Of a DNA stretch of 59,759 bases, positions 1 to 7,984 are shown piece by piece (positions within the stretch are counted from its first letter, which is position 1; every line of letters starts with the position of its first letter). The notes below the pieces were generated by a model. It did no database searches, had not been told where the DNA came from, and worked only from the letters and a program-made list of their open reading frames with translations. The stretch is from Paraburkholderia kururiensis JCM 10599 = LMG 19447 (GTDB lineage Bacteria > Pseudomonadota > Gammaproteobacteria > Burkholderiales > Burkholderiaceae), in assembly GCF_003986935.1 (NCBI RefSeq), contig NZ_RJZE01000034.1, positions 1 through 59,759 on the forward strand, given 5' to 3'. Made by a program: the position numbers and the translations under genes.

Positions 1-120
1 GCCGTTGCCCATACGCTCAATTGCCGGCCCAGAAAATCGCTTGGCTGGAAGACCCCAGCAGAATTCCTGGACGAGTATCTAAAATCTGTTCAACAATCTA
101 GTGTTGCGACGACCGGTTGA
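1..120 (+). CDS. IS30-family transposase, C-terminal fragment (5' end outside window)
   Basis: The first frame is open from base 1 to a TGA at 118-120 and gives 39 residues containing LNCRPRKSLGWKTPAEFL. The N-x-RPRK-x-LGW-x-TP-x-E pattern is the hallmark of the extreme C-terminus of IS30-type DDE transposases, which cut and join insertion-sequence ends. The catalytic residues would lie upstream, outside the window. The stop is followed directly by a fragment of a different transposase on the other strand, so the normal right end of the element is missing or has been cut into. Whether the rest of the gene is intact cannot be seen. Confidence 0.75.
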   Translation, partial: AVAHTLNCRPRKSLGWKTPAEFLDEYLKSVQQSSVATTG

Positions 121-297
121 ATCCGCCCTGCGCGCGTTGATCCGGGTGGAACAGCAAGCCTTGCGGCCGACCACGCTGCTCATGAGCCATCTCCAACACC
201 TGCACGAGCAGATCGGCATCAGGTGTGTCGAGAACGCCCAGTCAACCACCCGACGCGTGAACAGGTCGAATACGACGGCCGGATATAGAAAGAGCGC
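121..297 (-). pseudogene. IS3-family transposase (OrfB, rve domain) remnant, frameshifted
   Basis: Read on the minus strand, one frame gives LYPAVVFDLFTRRVVDWAFS and a neighbouring frame continues with DTPDADLLVQVLEMAHEQRG and then LLFHPDQ. Together these match the core of IS3-type integrase-like transposases, where an LAVVLDLFSRRVVGW-like stretch is followed by a stretch ending in H-S-D-Q-G-S-Q-Y. The two halves are one base out of frame near 230-240, and the protein breaks off after HPDQ where it meets the IS30 fragment. This is a dead remnant. Its other end stops within a few bases of the stop codon of the NmrA-like gene. Confidence 0.65.
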
Positions 298-303
298 ATC
301 GCA

Positions 304-1200
304 TCACGCCCGCGCTGCCACATCCGTCCGCTGCGTCAACTCCGACAGCACCGCTTCGATCGTCGTCGTACCAAAACGCCGTTCGGTCGCTCCGGCTTCG
401 ACGTCGATGCGGCCCAGGTTGTGCGCATCGTAGAGGTCGACAATCAACTGGGTGTGGCGAGCGCTGAGCCCGGCTCGCTGCAACACCGCCGCCCATTCTT
501 CGCGCGGCAGGGCGTGCGCTTCGATTGTCCGGTCCAGCACGTCGCCGAGTGCGCTCGCGACATCCCACGCCGAAACGCGCCGCGGCCCCTCGATGCTGAC
601 GACTCGCGAGGTCGGTGTGGGCGCTTCGTCCTGTAGCAGCGCCGCGGCCGCCAGCCCGACGTCGCGCGCGGCGACGGTCGGAAAACGCTTCGTGAGCGGA
701 TGATGCAGGCTCGGCAGCACGCCGGCTGCGCGCGCCGCCGGCAGTACGCGCGCCCAGTTCTCCATATGCTCGGCCGAACGCAGCAGGATCAGGTTCGACG
801 TGAGCGGCTTGACCTGCTGCTCGAGATAGTGAAACAACCGCGTGATGCCGGTGTTCTCATCGTGTTCCGCGCCGTAGTCCGACAACACCAGCACGCGCGT
901 GGGCGGCCGCGCCCGCAACGCGGCGGCGCTCACGTCGATCATGTCGCGCATGGTGGCTGCGGGGTCGTGGGCGCCGTCCGGAACCGGACACAGCATCTGC
1001 ACGGCCTGGGCGCCGCGGATGGCGCGCTCCACGGACTCGCGATCGTTCAGGTCTACCGTCATCACCTCGCAGCCCAACGCCTCGAGCGACGGCGCATGAC
1101 GCCGGTCGCGTACCACGGCGCGCACGCGGCGGCCCGACTCGCGCAACGCGGTGACGGTTGCACGTCCTACATTGCCTGATGCCCCGAAGATGACGAACAC
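304..1200 (-). CDS. NmrA-like NAD(P)-binding protein (atypical SDR family)
   Basis: A 298-residue protein starting VFVIFGASGNVGRATV, a Rossmann-fold dinucleotide-binding motif (G-x-x-G-x-x-G type) typical of NmrA/HSCARG-like atypical short-chain dehydrogenases. These bind NAD(P)H and act as reductases or redox sensors; the substrate cannot be told from sequence. I chose a GTG start because AAGGAG sits six bases upstream; a longer reading from an ATG at 1239 has no ribosome site. It is divergent from the AraC-type gene that starts 233 bp away, a common arrangement in which the regulator controls the reductase. Its 3' end abuts insertion-sequence debris but the reading frame is intact. Confidence 0.8.
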   Translation of the reverse strand: MFVIFGASGNVGRATVTALRESGRRVRAVVRDRRHAPSLEALGCEVMTVDLNDRESVERAIRGAQAVQMLCPVPDGAHDPAATMRDMIDVSAAALRARPPTRVLVLSDYGAEHDENTGITRLFHYLEQQVKPLTSNLILLRSAEHMENWARVLPAARAAGVLPSLHHPLTKRFPTVAARDVGLAAAALLQDEAPTPTSRVVSIEGPRRVSAWDVASALGDVLDRTIEAHALPREEWAAVLQRAGLSARHTQLIVDLYDAHNLGRIDVEAGATERRFGTTTIEAVLSELTQRTDVAARA

Positions 1201-1433
1201 GGTCGGCTCCTTGTCTGTACGTTGACGGTAGAGCCGCATGGTAGGGAAACGCGGTGCGCCGCGCGCTCAGGCAAAGAGGTCGATGAGCAGATCTGGATGA
1301 CAGACTGAGCGATGCGATGGCCGGCATCCGCTGCAGCCTCTTGCGAGGCAACCCTCGAACCGAAGCCAGTCGCTGCAGCCGCCGCCAGGACGCAGCACAA
1401 TGCAGGAATTCACCGTTTCGGAAGGCCCCCGCG

Positions 1434-2345
1434 ATGAGTGCAATCCCCGCCGTTTTGAAGCAGAATCCCGCGCCGTTGCCAAGCTCGGCCGTGAGCGTGC
1501 AATCGAGCGCGGCGCTCGGCTGGCAGGGCTTCGGCGCCGAGCTATTGCAGATTCCGGCGGGCGTGCATCGCATTCCCGCCGCGGATCATCACCGCATTGG
1601 CGTGCACGTGGGCGCGGCGGTGAAGGCGAATTGCGTCTGCAACGGGCGGCGCAGGCCGCGCATCCAGGCACACGGCGATGCCGACGTGGTGCCGGCTGGC
1701 CTCGACGGCGAATGGGCCGACGAGGCCGACTGCACACTGCTGCGCATCTGGCTCGGCGAGGCGTTCGTGCAGGACGTCGTCGGACGGCTCGACCTGAAAC
1801 CCTCGCAGGCGCAACTCCAGCCGCAGTTCCAGTTGCGCGACAAGCGTCTCGAGCACCTCGCGTGGGCGCTGAGGGCGGAACTCGACGCCGACGACGCATC
1901 GAACGCCCTCTATGCCGAGAGCCTGTGCACGGCCATCGTCGTGCGGCTGATCGAAGCCGTGCCCGTGGCCGGCGCGAAGCGCCGTACGCTTGCCCCGGCC
2001 ATGGCCGTACGCGTGGCTGACTATATCGAGGCACATCTGGATCAACGCCTCACGCTCGCGGACCTCGCCGCGGTGACGCACCTCAGCGTGCCGCATTTCA
2101 AGGTGCTCTTTCGCGAGACCTTTGGGGCGCCGGTTCATCAATACGTGGTGCATCGGCGTGTGGACCGCGCGAAGGGATTGCTGCTGGAAGGCCGGTTGAC
2201 GGTAGGGCAGATCGCGCTCGAGGTGGGATTCGCGCATCAGAGCCATCTTGCGTCGTGGATGAATCGCCTGTTGGGGGTGTCACCGAGCGAGGTATCGAGG
2301 CACACCACACGCTTCGGTAACGCAACGTTGCAGCAGGACGTTTGA
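1434..2345 (+). CDS. AraC-family transcriptional regulator
   Basis: A 303-residue protein. The last 100 residues form the AraC/XylS double helix-turn-helix: a stretch around YIEAHLDQRLTLADLAAVTH, then VGQIALEVGFAHQSHLASWM and a conserved GVSPSEV-R ending. The N-terminal 180 residues are a variable, probably cupin-like ligand domain without recognisable ligand signature. The ATG at 1434 follows GGAAGG at a normal distance; an earlier in-frame ATG (1317) has no ribosome site and would run into the divergent promoter region. The likely target is the divergent NmrA-like gene, inferred from position only. Confidence 0.85.
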   Translation: MSAIPAVLKQNPAPLPSSAVSVQSSAALGWQGFGAELLQIPAGVHRIPAADHHRIGVHVGAAVKANCVCNGRRRPRIQAHGDADVVPAGLDGEWADEADCTLLRIWLGEAFVQDVVGRLDLKPSQAQLQPQFQLRDKRLEHLAWALRAELDADDASNALYAESLCTAIVVRLIEAVPVAGAKRRTLAPAMAVRVADYIEAHLDQRLTLADLAAVTHLSVPHFKVLFRETFGAPVHQYVVHRRVDRAKGLLLEGRLTVGQIALEVGFAHQSHLASWMNRLLGVSPSEVSRHTTRFGNATLQQDV

Positions 2346-3569
2346 ACTGGCCGGCGCCCTTAAGGGACGTCGCCGCCAAAGGGCCCACAAAGATCTTGCT
2401 AAGGGCCCGTAAAGGCTTCTCCAGACGCACTCTTTTCCCTCTTGCTGGATGTGCAGGCAAACCGGAGCAAGGCCCGGGAAGACCGTGTCCGAACCCAATA
2501 TCGCCGGCCAGTGCCACGGTTTTTCAATGCTTAACAAACCAGGCCTCAGGATTTGACAATCTCTGACAATGCCGTGACAGATTGCCGTCCACAATGATCA
2601 CAAGTTTTGCGAATGACGCGGTTTAGCTACGGGGGCTCAGGCTGGTATCGACGGTAGCTGGGGCGACGGGGCAGGGAGAGAAGAAGAGCGAACGCCAGTT
2701 CGCCATGACAAGAAAAACAATAGAAAAGAACAACAGCCGGAATGGCGGCGGTCGTAAAAAGGGCGGCGGTAGTGGCAAACGGATGGGCCGTGCAGTTTGC
2801 GCTGCCGCCGCCGGTTTTTTCGGAGTGCGCCGAAAGGCGTCGAGGCATGACGAAAGACGAACAAATGAGCGAGGGAGGCCACGATGATCTGCATCAGCAG
2901 CAGTTTCGCAAGCGCATCCAGGCATGCGGCAAAGTGGGCGCATCGGTCCGCTGCTGGACGCGTGTACACGAGAGCGATCGCCACCATCCGCTGGAAGCGT
3001 CAGACGTTGCGCCGCTTGGCGTGAACGTGGCGACCGCGCGCCGATGCTTCGAACGCGGACGCGGATTGCCGCCGATTTTGACAATCTTTAAATTTTCGGT
3101 TTGCTGACTTCTTATACTGTGCGCCCTGTCGCGGATTAATGCGCGCCGCGAGGTGGTCATGGACAAGGCGAACGGGACGACGCCGCAACAGGCCTGCGAC
3201 GAAGGTCAGAAGGCGGGCCTGATCGCATTAGCAAAACTCCGTTCCGAATGCGCGGGCGCTCTGCGATAAGAGGGTAGGGGTTTTCGATTATCATGAACGC
3301 CCCGATCGCAAGCATGAGCAGTCAAGCGTCGAGCGCGCCAATTCAAGGGGTTCACGGCAATGTCATCACGGCATTTCCTCGCCCCTTTTCATGATTGCAT
3401 GATTGCGCCGCGCGGCCACGAGCGGCTGTGGCCCACGTTTTTAACCGTTAATGGGAGACGGTCGCGGACAAAATCGCGGCCAGAGCGCGAAGGAAGCGCT
3501 CAGGAAATGGGCGGATATTCGCCTCGCCATTCACCAACGATGGACAACGAATTTGCGTTGCGGGGTGTT
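2346..3569. other. 1.2-kb gap without a convincing gene
   Basis: Both strands are short of good coding signal. Weak candidates are an 86-codon frame at 2847-3107 (+) and a 33-codon frame at 3293-3394 (+), neither resembling a known family. The hexamer GGGCCC recurs near 2390 and 2405. The 11-mer TTTGACAATCT occurs twice, near 2552 and 3077, both in locally AT-rich sequence that could hold promoters. A TATACT at 3113-3118 could be a -10 element, but no well-spaced -35 is visible. Longer readings of the response regulator start inside this gap and I do not accept them. Confidence 0.4.
3159..3269 (+). CDS. Possible 36-residue small protein, unknown
   Basis: An ATG preceded by GAGGTGG opens a 36-codon frame (MDKANGTTPQQAC...) that ends in TAA, downstream of the TATACT noted at 3113. 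It is soluble, has no signal peptide and resembles nothing I recognise. The ribosome site is the only positive evidence, so this may be chance. Confidence 0.2.
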   Translation: MDKANGTTPQQACDEGQKAGLIALAKLRSECAGALR

Positions 3570-4268
3570 ATGAGAATTGCGGTTCTCGATGACGATCAGG
3601 CTCAGACAGAATTTGTGTGCCAGACGCTCTCGACGGTTGGACACATCTGCCACTCGTTCTCGGAAGGGCGCGAACTGGTCAAGCAACTGCGCCGGCAGAC
3701 CTTCGATCTGCTGGTGCTCGACTGGAACGTGCCGGACATGTCCGGCGAAGAGGTGCTGCGCTGGGTGAGGCAAAGTCTCTCGGAACGGCTGCCGGTGCTG
3801 TTCATGACGAGCCGCAGCCGTGAGACGGACATCATGTCGATCCTCAACAGCGGGGCCGACGACTACGTGGTGAAGCCGGTCACGGCGGGCATGCTGCTCG
3901 CGCGAGTCGGGTCCCTGCTGCGGCGCGCCTATCAGATCAAGCCCATGGCGTTGAAGGAAACCTTCGACGACTTCGAATTCGACTTGAGCGCCAAGCAGGT
4001 CAGCGCGAGAGGCAAGGCGGTGTCCCTTACGAACAAGGAATTCGAGCTTGCACTGCTGCTGTTCCAGCACCTGAGCCGGCCGCTCTCTCGCGCGCATATT
4101 CTCGACATGATCTGGAAGCAGGACACGGACATTCCGTCACGCACCATGGACACGCACATCTCCATGCTGCGCGCCAAGCTTGGCTTGCGGCCCGAAAACG
4201 GCTACCGGCTGACGCCCATTTACGGTTATGGCTATCGGCTGGAGCGCGTAGAAAAGGGGGATGAGTGA
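3570..4268 (+). CDS. OmpR/PhoB-type response regulator
   Basis: A 232-residue two-component regulator. The receiver domain (about 1-115) shows the acidic cluster D7-D8-D9, phospho-acceptor D51 in LLVLDWNVPD, T80 and K102 in VVKPV. The C-terminal half (about 130-230) is a winged helix of OmpR type with RTMDTHISMLRAKLG and the GYGYRL ending. The start chosen is the ATG just before RIAVLDDD because receivers begin a few residues before the acidic cluster; an in-frame ATG 70 codons upstream would add an unrelated basic tail. Its TGA overlaps the GTG of the following FecR gene, so the two are translationally coupled. No histidine kinase is adjacent, so the partner sensor is unknown. Confidence 0.88.
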   Translation: MRIAVLDDDQAQTEFVCQTLSTVGHICHSFSEGRELVKQLRRQTFDLLVLDWNVPDMSGEEVLRWVRQSLSERLPVLFMTSRSRETDIMSILNSGADDYVVKPVTAGMLLARVGSLLRRAYQIKPMALKETFDDFEFDLSAKQVSARGKAVSLTNKEFELALLLFQHLSRPLSRAHILDMIWKQDTDIPSRTMDTHISMLRAKLGLRPENGYRLTPIYGYGYRLERVEKGDE

Positions 4269-5770
4269 CGCCGGCCAGCCTCGCGCCGACGATGCCGAAG
4301 CATTCGCATACCGTTGGACAGCACGGCAACAGCGTGGTGGAGGGTTTTGCCGCGCAAGGACTGTCTGGTCGCCGTTGCGCGGGGAACTCGCGCGCGGTGA
4401 TGCCGGGTGCGAGCGTTGCCGCGCTTGTCATGGCATTGAGCCTCGCGTGGGCGCTCCCGACCGAAGCCCGTGAGCCCCGGGCACAGCCCGCCGGGCAACA
4501 GACCACCCCTTACGTCACCCGCAAGGGCGACACGCTCTACGACATCGCCGCGCGCTATCTGCGCGACTCCGGCGACTGGCGCACGCTCGCACGCCTGAAC
4601 CACGTCGGCACGCCGGGGCATCTGCAGCCGGGCGTCACGCTGCGACTGCCCGTCGCGCTGCTGCGCGAGGAGCGCGTCGCGGCGACGGTCGTGGCCACCA
4701 GCGGTCCCGTCGAACGGGCCTACGGCAACGGGGGCTACACGCCGCTGGCCATCGGCATGAAGCTTACCGAGGGCGACCGCATCCGCACCGGCCACAACGG
4801 CTTCGTCACGCTCGAACTCGAAGACGGCTCGCACGTGAGCGTGCCGCAGGACTCCTCGATCGGCCTCGACCGGTTGCGCCAGACGGTCTTTACAGGCTCC
4901 ACCGATCGTCTCATCCGGCTCGAGCGTGGCGAGGTCGATAACGAAGTCACGCACGCCACGAAGAAGGACAGCCGCTTCCAGATCCGTTCGCCGTCAGTGG
5001 TGGCAGGCGTGCGCGGCACGCGCTTCCGGGTCAATTACGACGCCGGCACGCGGGTGAGCGCGGTGGAAGTGCTCGACGGGGCCGTAGGCGTCGACGCAGC
5101 GGGCGCTACGCCACCGCCTGCGGGCGCGCCGCTGGCCGCGTCGGCGCAACTCGTGAAGGCGAAGTTCGGCAGCGTGACGCGGGCGGGGGCGGCAGCGGGC
5201 GCGCCCCTGGCGCTGCTGGTCGAGCCGTCGCTGGTGCAGCCGGGCAAGATCCAGGACGCACCGGACGTGGCCTTCGACCTCGTGCCGCTCGACGGCGCGC
5301 GCAGCTACCGCGTGCAGGTGGGCCGCGACGCGGGCCTGCTCGACGTGATCCGCGACCAGCGCGTGGACACGCCGCACGCCGCGTTCGGCGATCTGTCCGA
5401 CGGGACCTACTTCGTGCGCATCAGCGCAATCGATGCGAACGGTCTGGAAGGCCTGCCTCAAACCTATGCCTTCGAACGCCGGCAGTTCAGCCTGACCACC
5501 TCGGCCACGGCGCGCGCGGACTCGCACGACTACGTGTTCCGCTGGCTGACGGGCCGCCCGGACGTGGCCACGCGCTATCGCCTGGTGCTGGCGACGACGC
5601 CGGACCTGGCGCGGCCGCTGGTCGATCAGACCGACGTCACGGGGGCGGAGGTGGTGATCCAGAACCTGCCGCGCGGCGTCTACTACTGGACGGTGATCGC
5701 CGAGCAGTTCGAGCATGGCCGTTTCTACCAGCAGGCAAGCGCGGTGCAATCGTTTACGCTCACGTGGTGA
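4265..5770 (+). CDS. LysM and FecR domain protein, exported
   Basis: A 501-residue protein starting at a GTG that overlaps the response-regulator stop; AAGGGGG lies just upstream. A hydrophobic stretch near residues 46-68 (VMPGASVAALVMALSLAWAL) followed by P-T-E-A looks like a signal peptide. LysM, a peptidoglycan-binding fold, spans about 83-130 (YVTRKGDTLYDIAARYL). A FecR domain covers about 160-275, with the SPSVVAGVRGTRFRV motif. The last 200 residues resemble fibronectin-like beta repeats (GTYFVRISAIDANGLEG). This architecture suggests a periplasmic, wall-associated protein. Coupling with the response regulator suggests a shared pathway, but which signal it carries is unknown. The long N-terminus before the signal segment may mean the true start is a later codon. 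Confidence 0.82.
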   Translation: MTPASLAPTMPKHSHTVGQHGNSVVEGFAAQGLSGRRCAGNSRAVMPGASVAALVMALSLAWALPTEAREPRAQPAGQQTTPYVTRKGDTLYDIAARYLRDSGDWRTLARLNHVGTPGHLQPGVTLRLPVALLREERVAATVVATSGPVERAYGNGGYTPLAIGMKLTEGDRIRTGHNGFVTLELEDGSHVSVPQDSSIGLDRLRQTVFTGSTDRLIRLERGEVDNEVTHATKKDSRFQIRSPSVVAGVRGTRFRVNYDAGTRVSAVEVLDGAVGVDAAGATPPPAGAPLAASAQLVKAKFGSVTRAGAAAGAPLALLVEPSLVQPGKIQDAPDVAFDLVPLDGARSYRVQVGRDAGLLDVIRDQRVDTPHAAFGDLSDGTYFVRISAIDANGLEGLPQTYAFERRQFSLTTSATARADSHDYVFRWLTGRPDVATRYRLVLATTPDLARPLVDQTDVTGAEVVIQNLPRGVYYWTVIAEQFEHGRFYQQASAVQSFTLTW

Positions 5771-5891
5771 GCCTGTCCGTCGCAAGCACTTTGCTGTGCG
5801 AGCGCGGCAGCGCGTGGCGCCCGAGCAGCGTCGCCGAACCCGGCGGCGCACGAATTGCGGGACGCCGGAACCCCTTGATGCGGAAGCCTCG

Positions 5892-6524
5892 ATGAAATTC
5901 CCGCCTGTGACGGTCCGCCCATCGCTCATCGCGGCATTTGCGGCGCTCGCGACGGTCAGTCTCGCCGGCTGTGCCGACGTCAACACGCATGTGCGCGCCA
6001 CCAGCATGCCGCGCCCGCCAGAGGGCGACACGACTTACCGTCTCGCGCGCACGGCTTCGCAGGAAACGAGCGACGTGCGTTTGCAGTACGAAGCGCAGGT
6101 ACGCAGCGCGCTCGCGAGCTATGGTTTTCGCGACGCCGGCTCGGCGGGCGGCAATCCCCGCTATCTTGTCTCGATCGCTCACGCCACGCGCGCGGCGTCG
6201 ATCGGCCTCGACGTGCCCGAATGCGGCGACGCGAGCGGTTCGTGCAGCATGCCGCCGTCGTCGGGATTCTGGTTCTTTCTGCGCAGCTACGTTCACGTGC
6301 TCACGTTGCGCTTCTTCGACCGCGAGGCTGCGCGCGAGGTCTACAAGGTCGTGGCCGTGAGCCGCGACCACGATGCCGACGCGGCTCACGCCGTGCCGTT
6401 CCTCGTGAAGAGCGCGTTCGCCGAGTTCCCCTACGCGGGCGCCGGCGCGTGGCGCGTGAAGCTGCATCCCGCGAAAGACGGCGCGCTGCCCGGCGTGGTG
6501 TCGATCAAGTCGCTGGCACGTTGA
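5892..6524 (+). CDS. DUF4136-type outer-membrane lipoprotein
   Basis: A 210-residue protein whose first 30 residues are a lipoprotein signal peptide ending in the lipobox VSLAGC, so the mature protein would be acylated on that Cys. The body has the DUF4136 pattern: short segments around TYRLAR, a central YLVSIAHATR strand and an FxE-containing C-terminus. Function of the family is unknown. It lies 121 bp after the LysM-FecR gene on the same strand and may share its transcript. An open frame extends upstream to 5715, but the lipobox fixes the ATG at 5892. Confidence 0.8.
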   Translation: MKFPPVTVRPSLIAAFAALATVSLAGCADVNTHVRATSMPRPPEGDTTYRLARTASQETSDVRLQYEAQVRSALASYGFRDAGSAGGNPRYLVSIAHATRAASIGLDVPECGDASGSCSMPPSSGFWFFLRSYVHVLTLRFFDREAAREVYKVVAVSRDHDADAAHAVPFLVKSAFAEFPYAGAGAWRVKLHPAKDGALPGVVSIKSLAR

Positions 6525-6664
6525 AGCACGGCGGCCGTGAACGGCCAGCCCGCGCACGGGCGGCCCGCCAGAAAGCCGAACGCTCGAAGCAATTTTCCCC
6601 AGGCGTCGCGCCCCGGTACGCCGTATGCTGGCATCGCGTTCGATAGCCAACGAGGAGAAAACGT

Positions 6665-7042
6665 ATGTTCCATCACATCGGTTTGAGGGTGTCGGATCTG
6701 GCGCGCAGCGTGCGTTTCTACGAGCAGACGCTCGCGCCGCTCGGTTTCGAGCTATGCATGCATGAAGGCGACCTGGCGGGATTGGGCAAGCCTGGGCATC
6801 CGCAGCTGTGGCTGCATGCGACTCACGACGATGCCGCAACGCCGCGCGGTGTCCATCTTGCCTTCGAGGCGGTGAGCCGCGACGCCGTAGCGCGTTTCCA
6901 CAGCGAAGGCCTGCGCGCGGGCGGCAAGGACAACGGCGGCCCCGGCTTGAGACCCGAGTACAGCCCAACGTACTACGGCGCGTTTCTCATCGATCCGGAC
7001 GGCAACAACATCGAAGCGGTATGCATGCGCGACGGCGCATGA
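6665..7042 (+). CDS. VOC-superfamily (glyoxalase/bleomycin-resistance-like) protein
   Basis: A 125-residue single-module vicinal-oxygen-chelate protein, starting MFHHIGLRVSDLARSVRFYE and ending with the typical FLIDPDGNNIEAVC strand. His at residue 4 and the Glu near the end sit at the usual metal-ligand positions. Such proteins are metal-dependent isomerases, dioxygenases or binding proteins; the substrate cannot be assigned. GAGGAG precedes the ATG at ideal spacing. It converges with bluB, and the 95 bp between them include short inverted repeats but no clear terminator. Confidence 0.85.
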   Translation: MFHHIGLRVSDLARSVRFYEQTLAPLGFELCMHEGDLAGLGKPGHPQLWLHATHDDAATPRGVHLAFEAVSRDAVARFHSEGLRAGGKDNGGPGLRPEYSPTYYGAFLIDPDGNNIEAVCMRDGA

Positions 7043-7137
7043 ACCGCGCTCGCGCCGAATATCTGGGGCATTCGTAGCCTTTCACCCAACTGGGTCGCAC
7101 GCTTCCATGTGTGCGGCCTGGCCGGTCCAGCGTGCGA

Positions 7138-7818
7138 TCAGCCAGCCGTATCGGCGCTATCGCCGCTATCGCCACCATCGTCGTGCCACCGGTTTTCGAA
7201 CACACAGGTGTCGAGCGCGCGGCGCTCGGCCCAGTGCTCCATTTCCAGCATCGGTTGCGGATAGAACGCTTCGACGTGGCCGAGGCACAGAATCGCCACC
7301 GGCTTTGCGCCCGCCGGCATGCGGAGCAGCGCGCGGACCGCATCGACGTCGAACAACGACACCCAGCCCATGCCGAGCCCTTCGACGCGCGCTGCGAGCC
7401 ACATATTCTCGATCGCGCAGGCCACCGACGCCAGGTCCATCTCCGGCATCGTGCGGCGGCCGAACACGTGCGGCTCGCGCCGGTCCATCAGCGCCATCAC
7501 GAGCAGTTCGCCGCATTCGAGCATGCCTTCCACTTTCAGCTTCATGAACTCGTCGCGGCGCTTGCCGAGCGCGTCGGCGGTGGCCATGCGTTCGCGCTCC
7601 ACGATGGCGTGCAGCGCCGTGCGCACCGCGGTGTCGGTGATTCGCACGATGCGCCACGGCTGCATGAAGCCCACGCTCGGCGCGTGGTGCGCCGCGTCCA
7701 GCAGACGCGCAAGCACCTCGGGGGCGACCGGTCCGGGCGTGAAGTGGCGCATGTCGCGCCGCTCGTAGATGGCGCGATATACGGCTGCGCGTTCCGCGTC
7801 GTCGAAAGGCTGGGCCAT
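7138..7818 (-). CDS. bluB: 5,6-dimethylbenzimidazole synthase BluB
   Basis: A 226-residue nitroreductase-fold flavoprotein with BluB features: YERRDMRHF near the start, HHAPSVGFMQPWRIV for FMN binding and the central SVACAIENMWLAARVEGLGMGWVSL. BluB cleaves reduced FMN with oxygen to make 5,6-dimethylbenzimidazole, the lower ligand of cobalamin. Length matches the family. The last 12 residues are Asp/Gly-rich and dispensable-looking. No cobalamin biosynthesis genes or cobalamin riboswitch are adjacent. The generic alternative, an unrelated nitroreductase, is less likely because the whole length aligns with BluB motifs. Confidence 0.85.
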   Translation of the reverse strand: MAQPFDDAERAAVYRAIYERRDMRHFTPGPVAPEVLARLLDAAHHAPSVGFMQPWRIVRITDTAVRTALHAIVERERMATADALGKRRDEFMKLKVEGMLECGELLVMALMDRREPHVFGRRTMPEMDLASVACAIENMWLAARVEGLGMGWVSLFDVDAVRALLRMPAGAKPVAILCLGHVEAFYPQPMLEMEHWAERRALDTCVFENRWHDDGGDSGDSADTAG

Positions 7819-7984
7819 GGATCAGGGCGGCAGAAAAGGCGTGTGGAAAGGCCCGTCACCTTATCACGGCAGCCCCGCCTCCGCGCCCTGGGAACTACGC
7901 GGGCGCGACGACGGGTTGGCTCAGGATGTGCCTCGGGTTTGTCGCAGGTCAGCTTCGGACCTCAGCGCATGTCGGCGTATGGCG

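Noticed and set aside
2847..3107. 86-codon ORF in the empty gap.
   Set aside because: Only a chance-level frame with no ribosome site, no family and irregular composition.
3078..3118. TTGACA at 3078 with TATACT at 3113 as a promoter.
   Set aside because: The spacer is 29 bp, far from the 16-18 needed.
3360..3569. N-terminal extension of the response regulator.
   Set aside because: The extra 70 residues are unlike any receiver N-terminus and receivers begin right before the acidic cluster.
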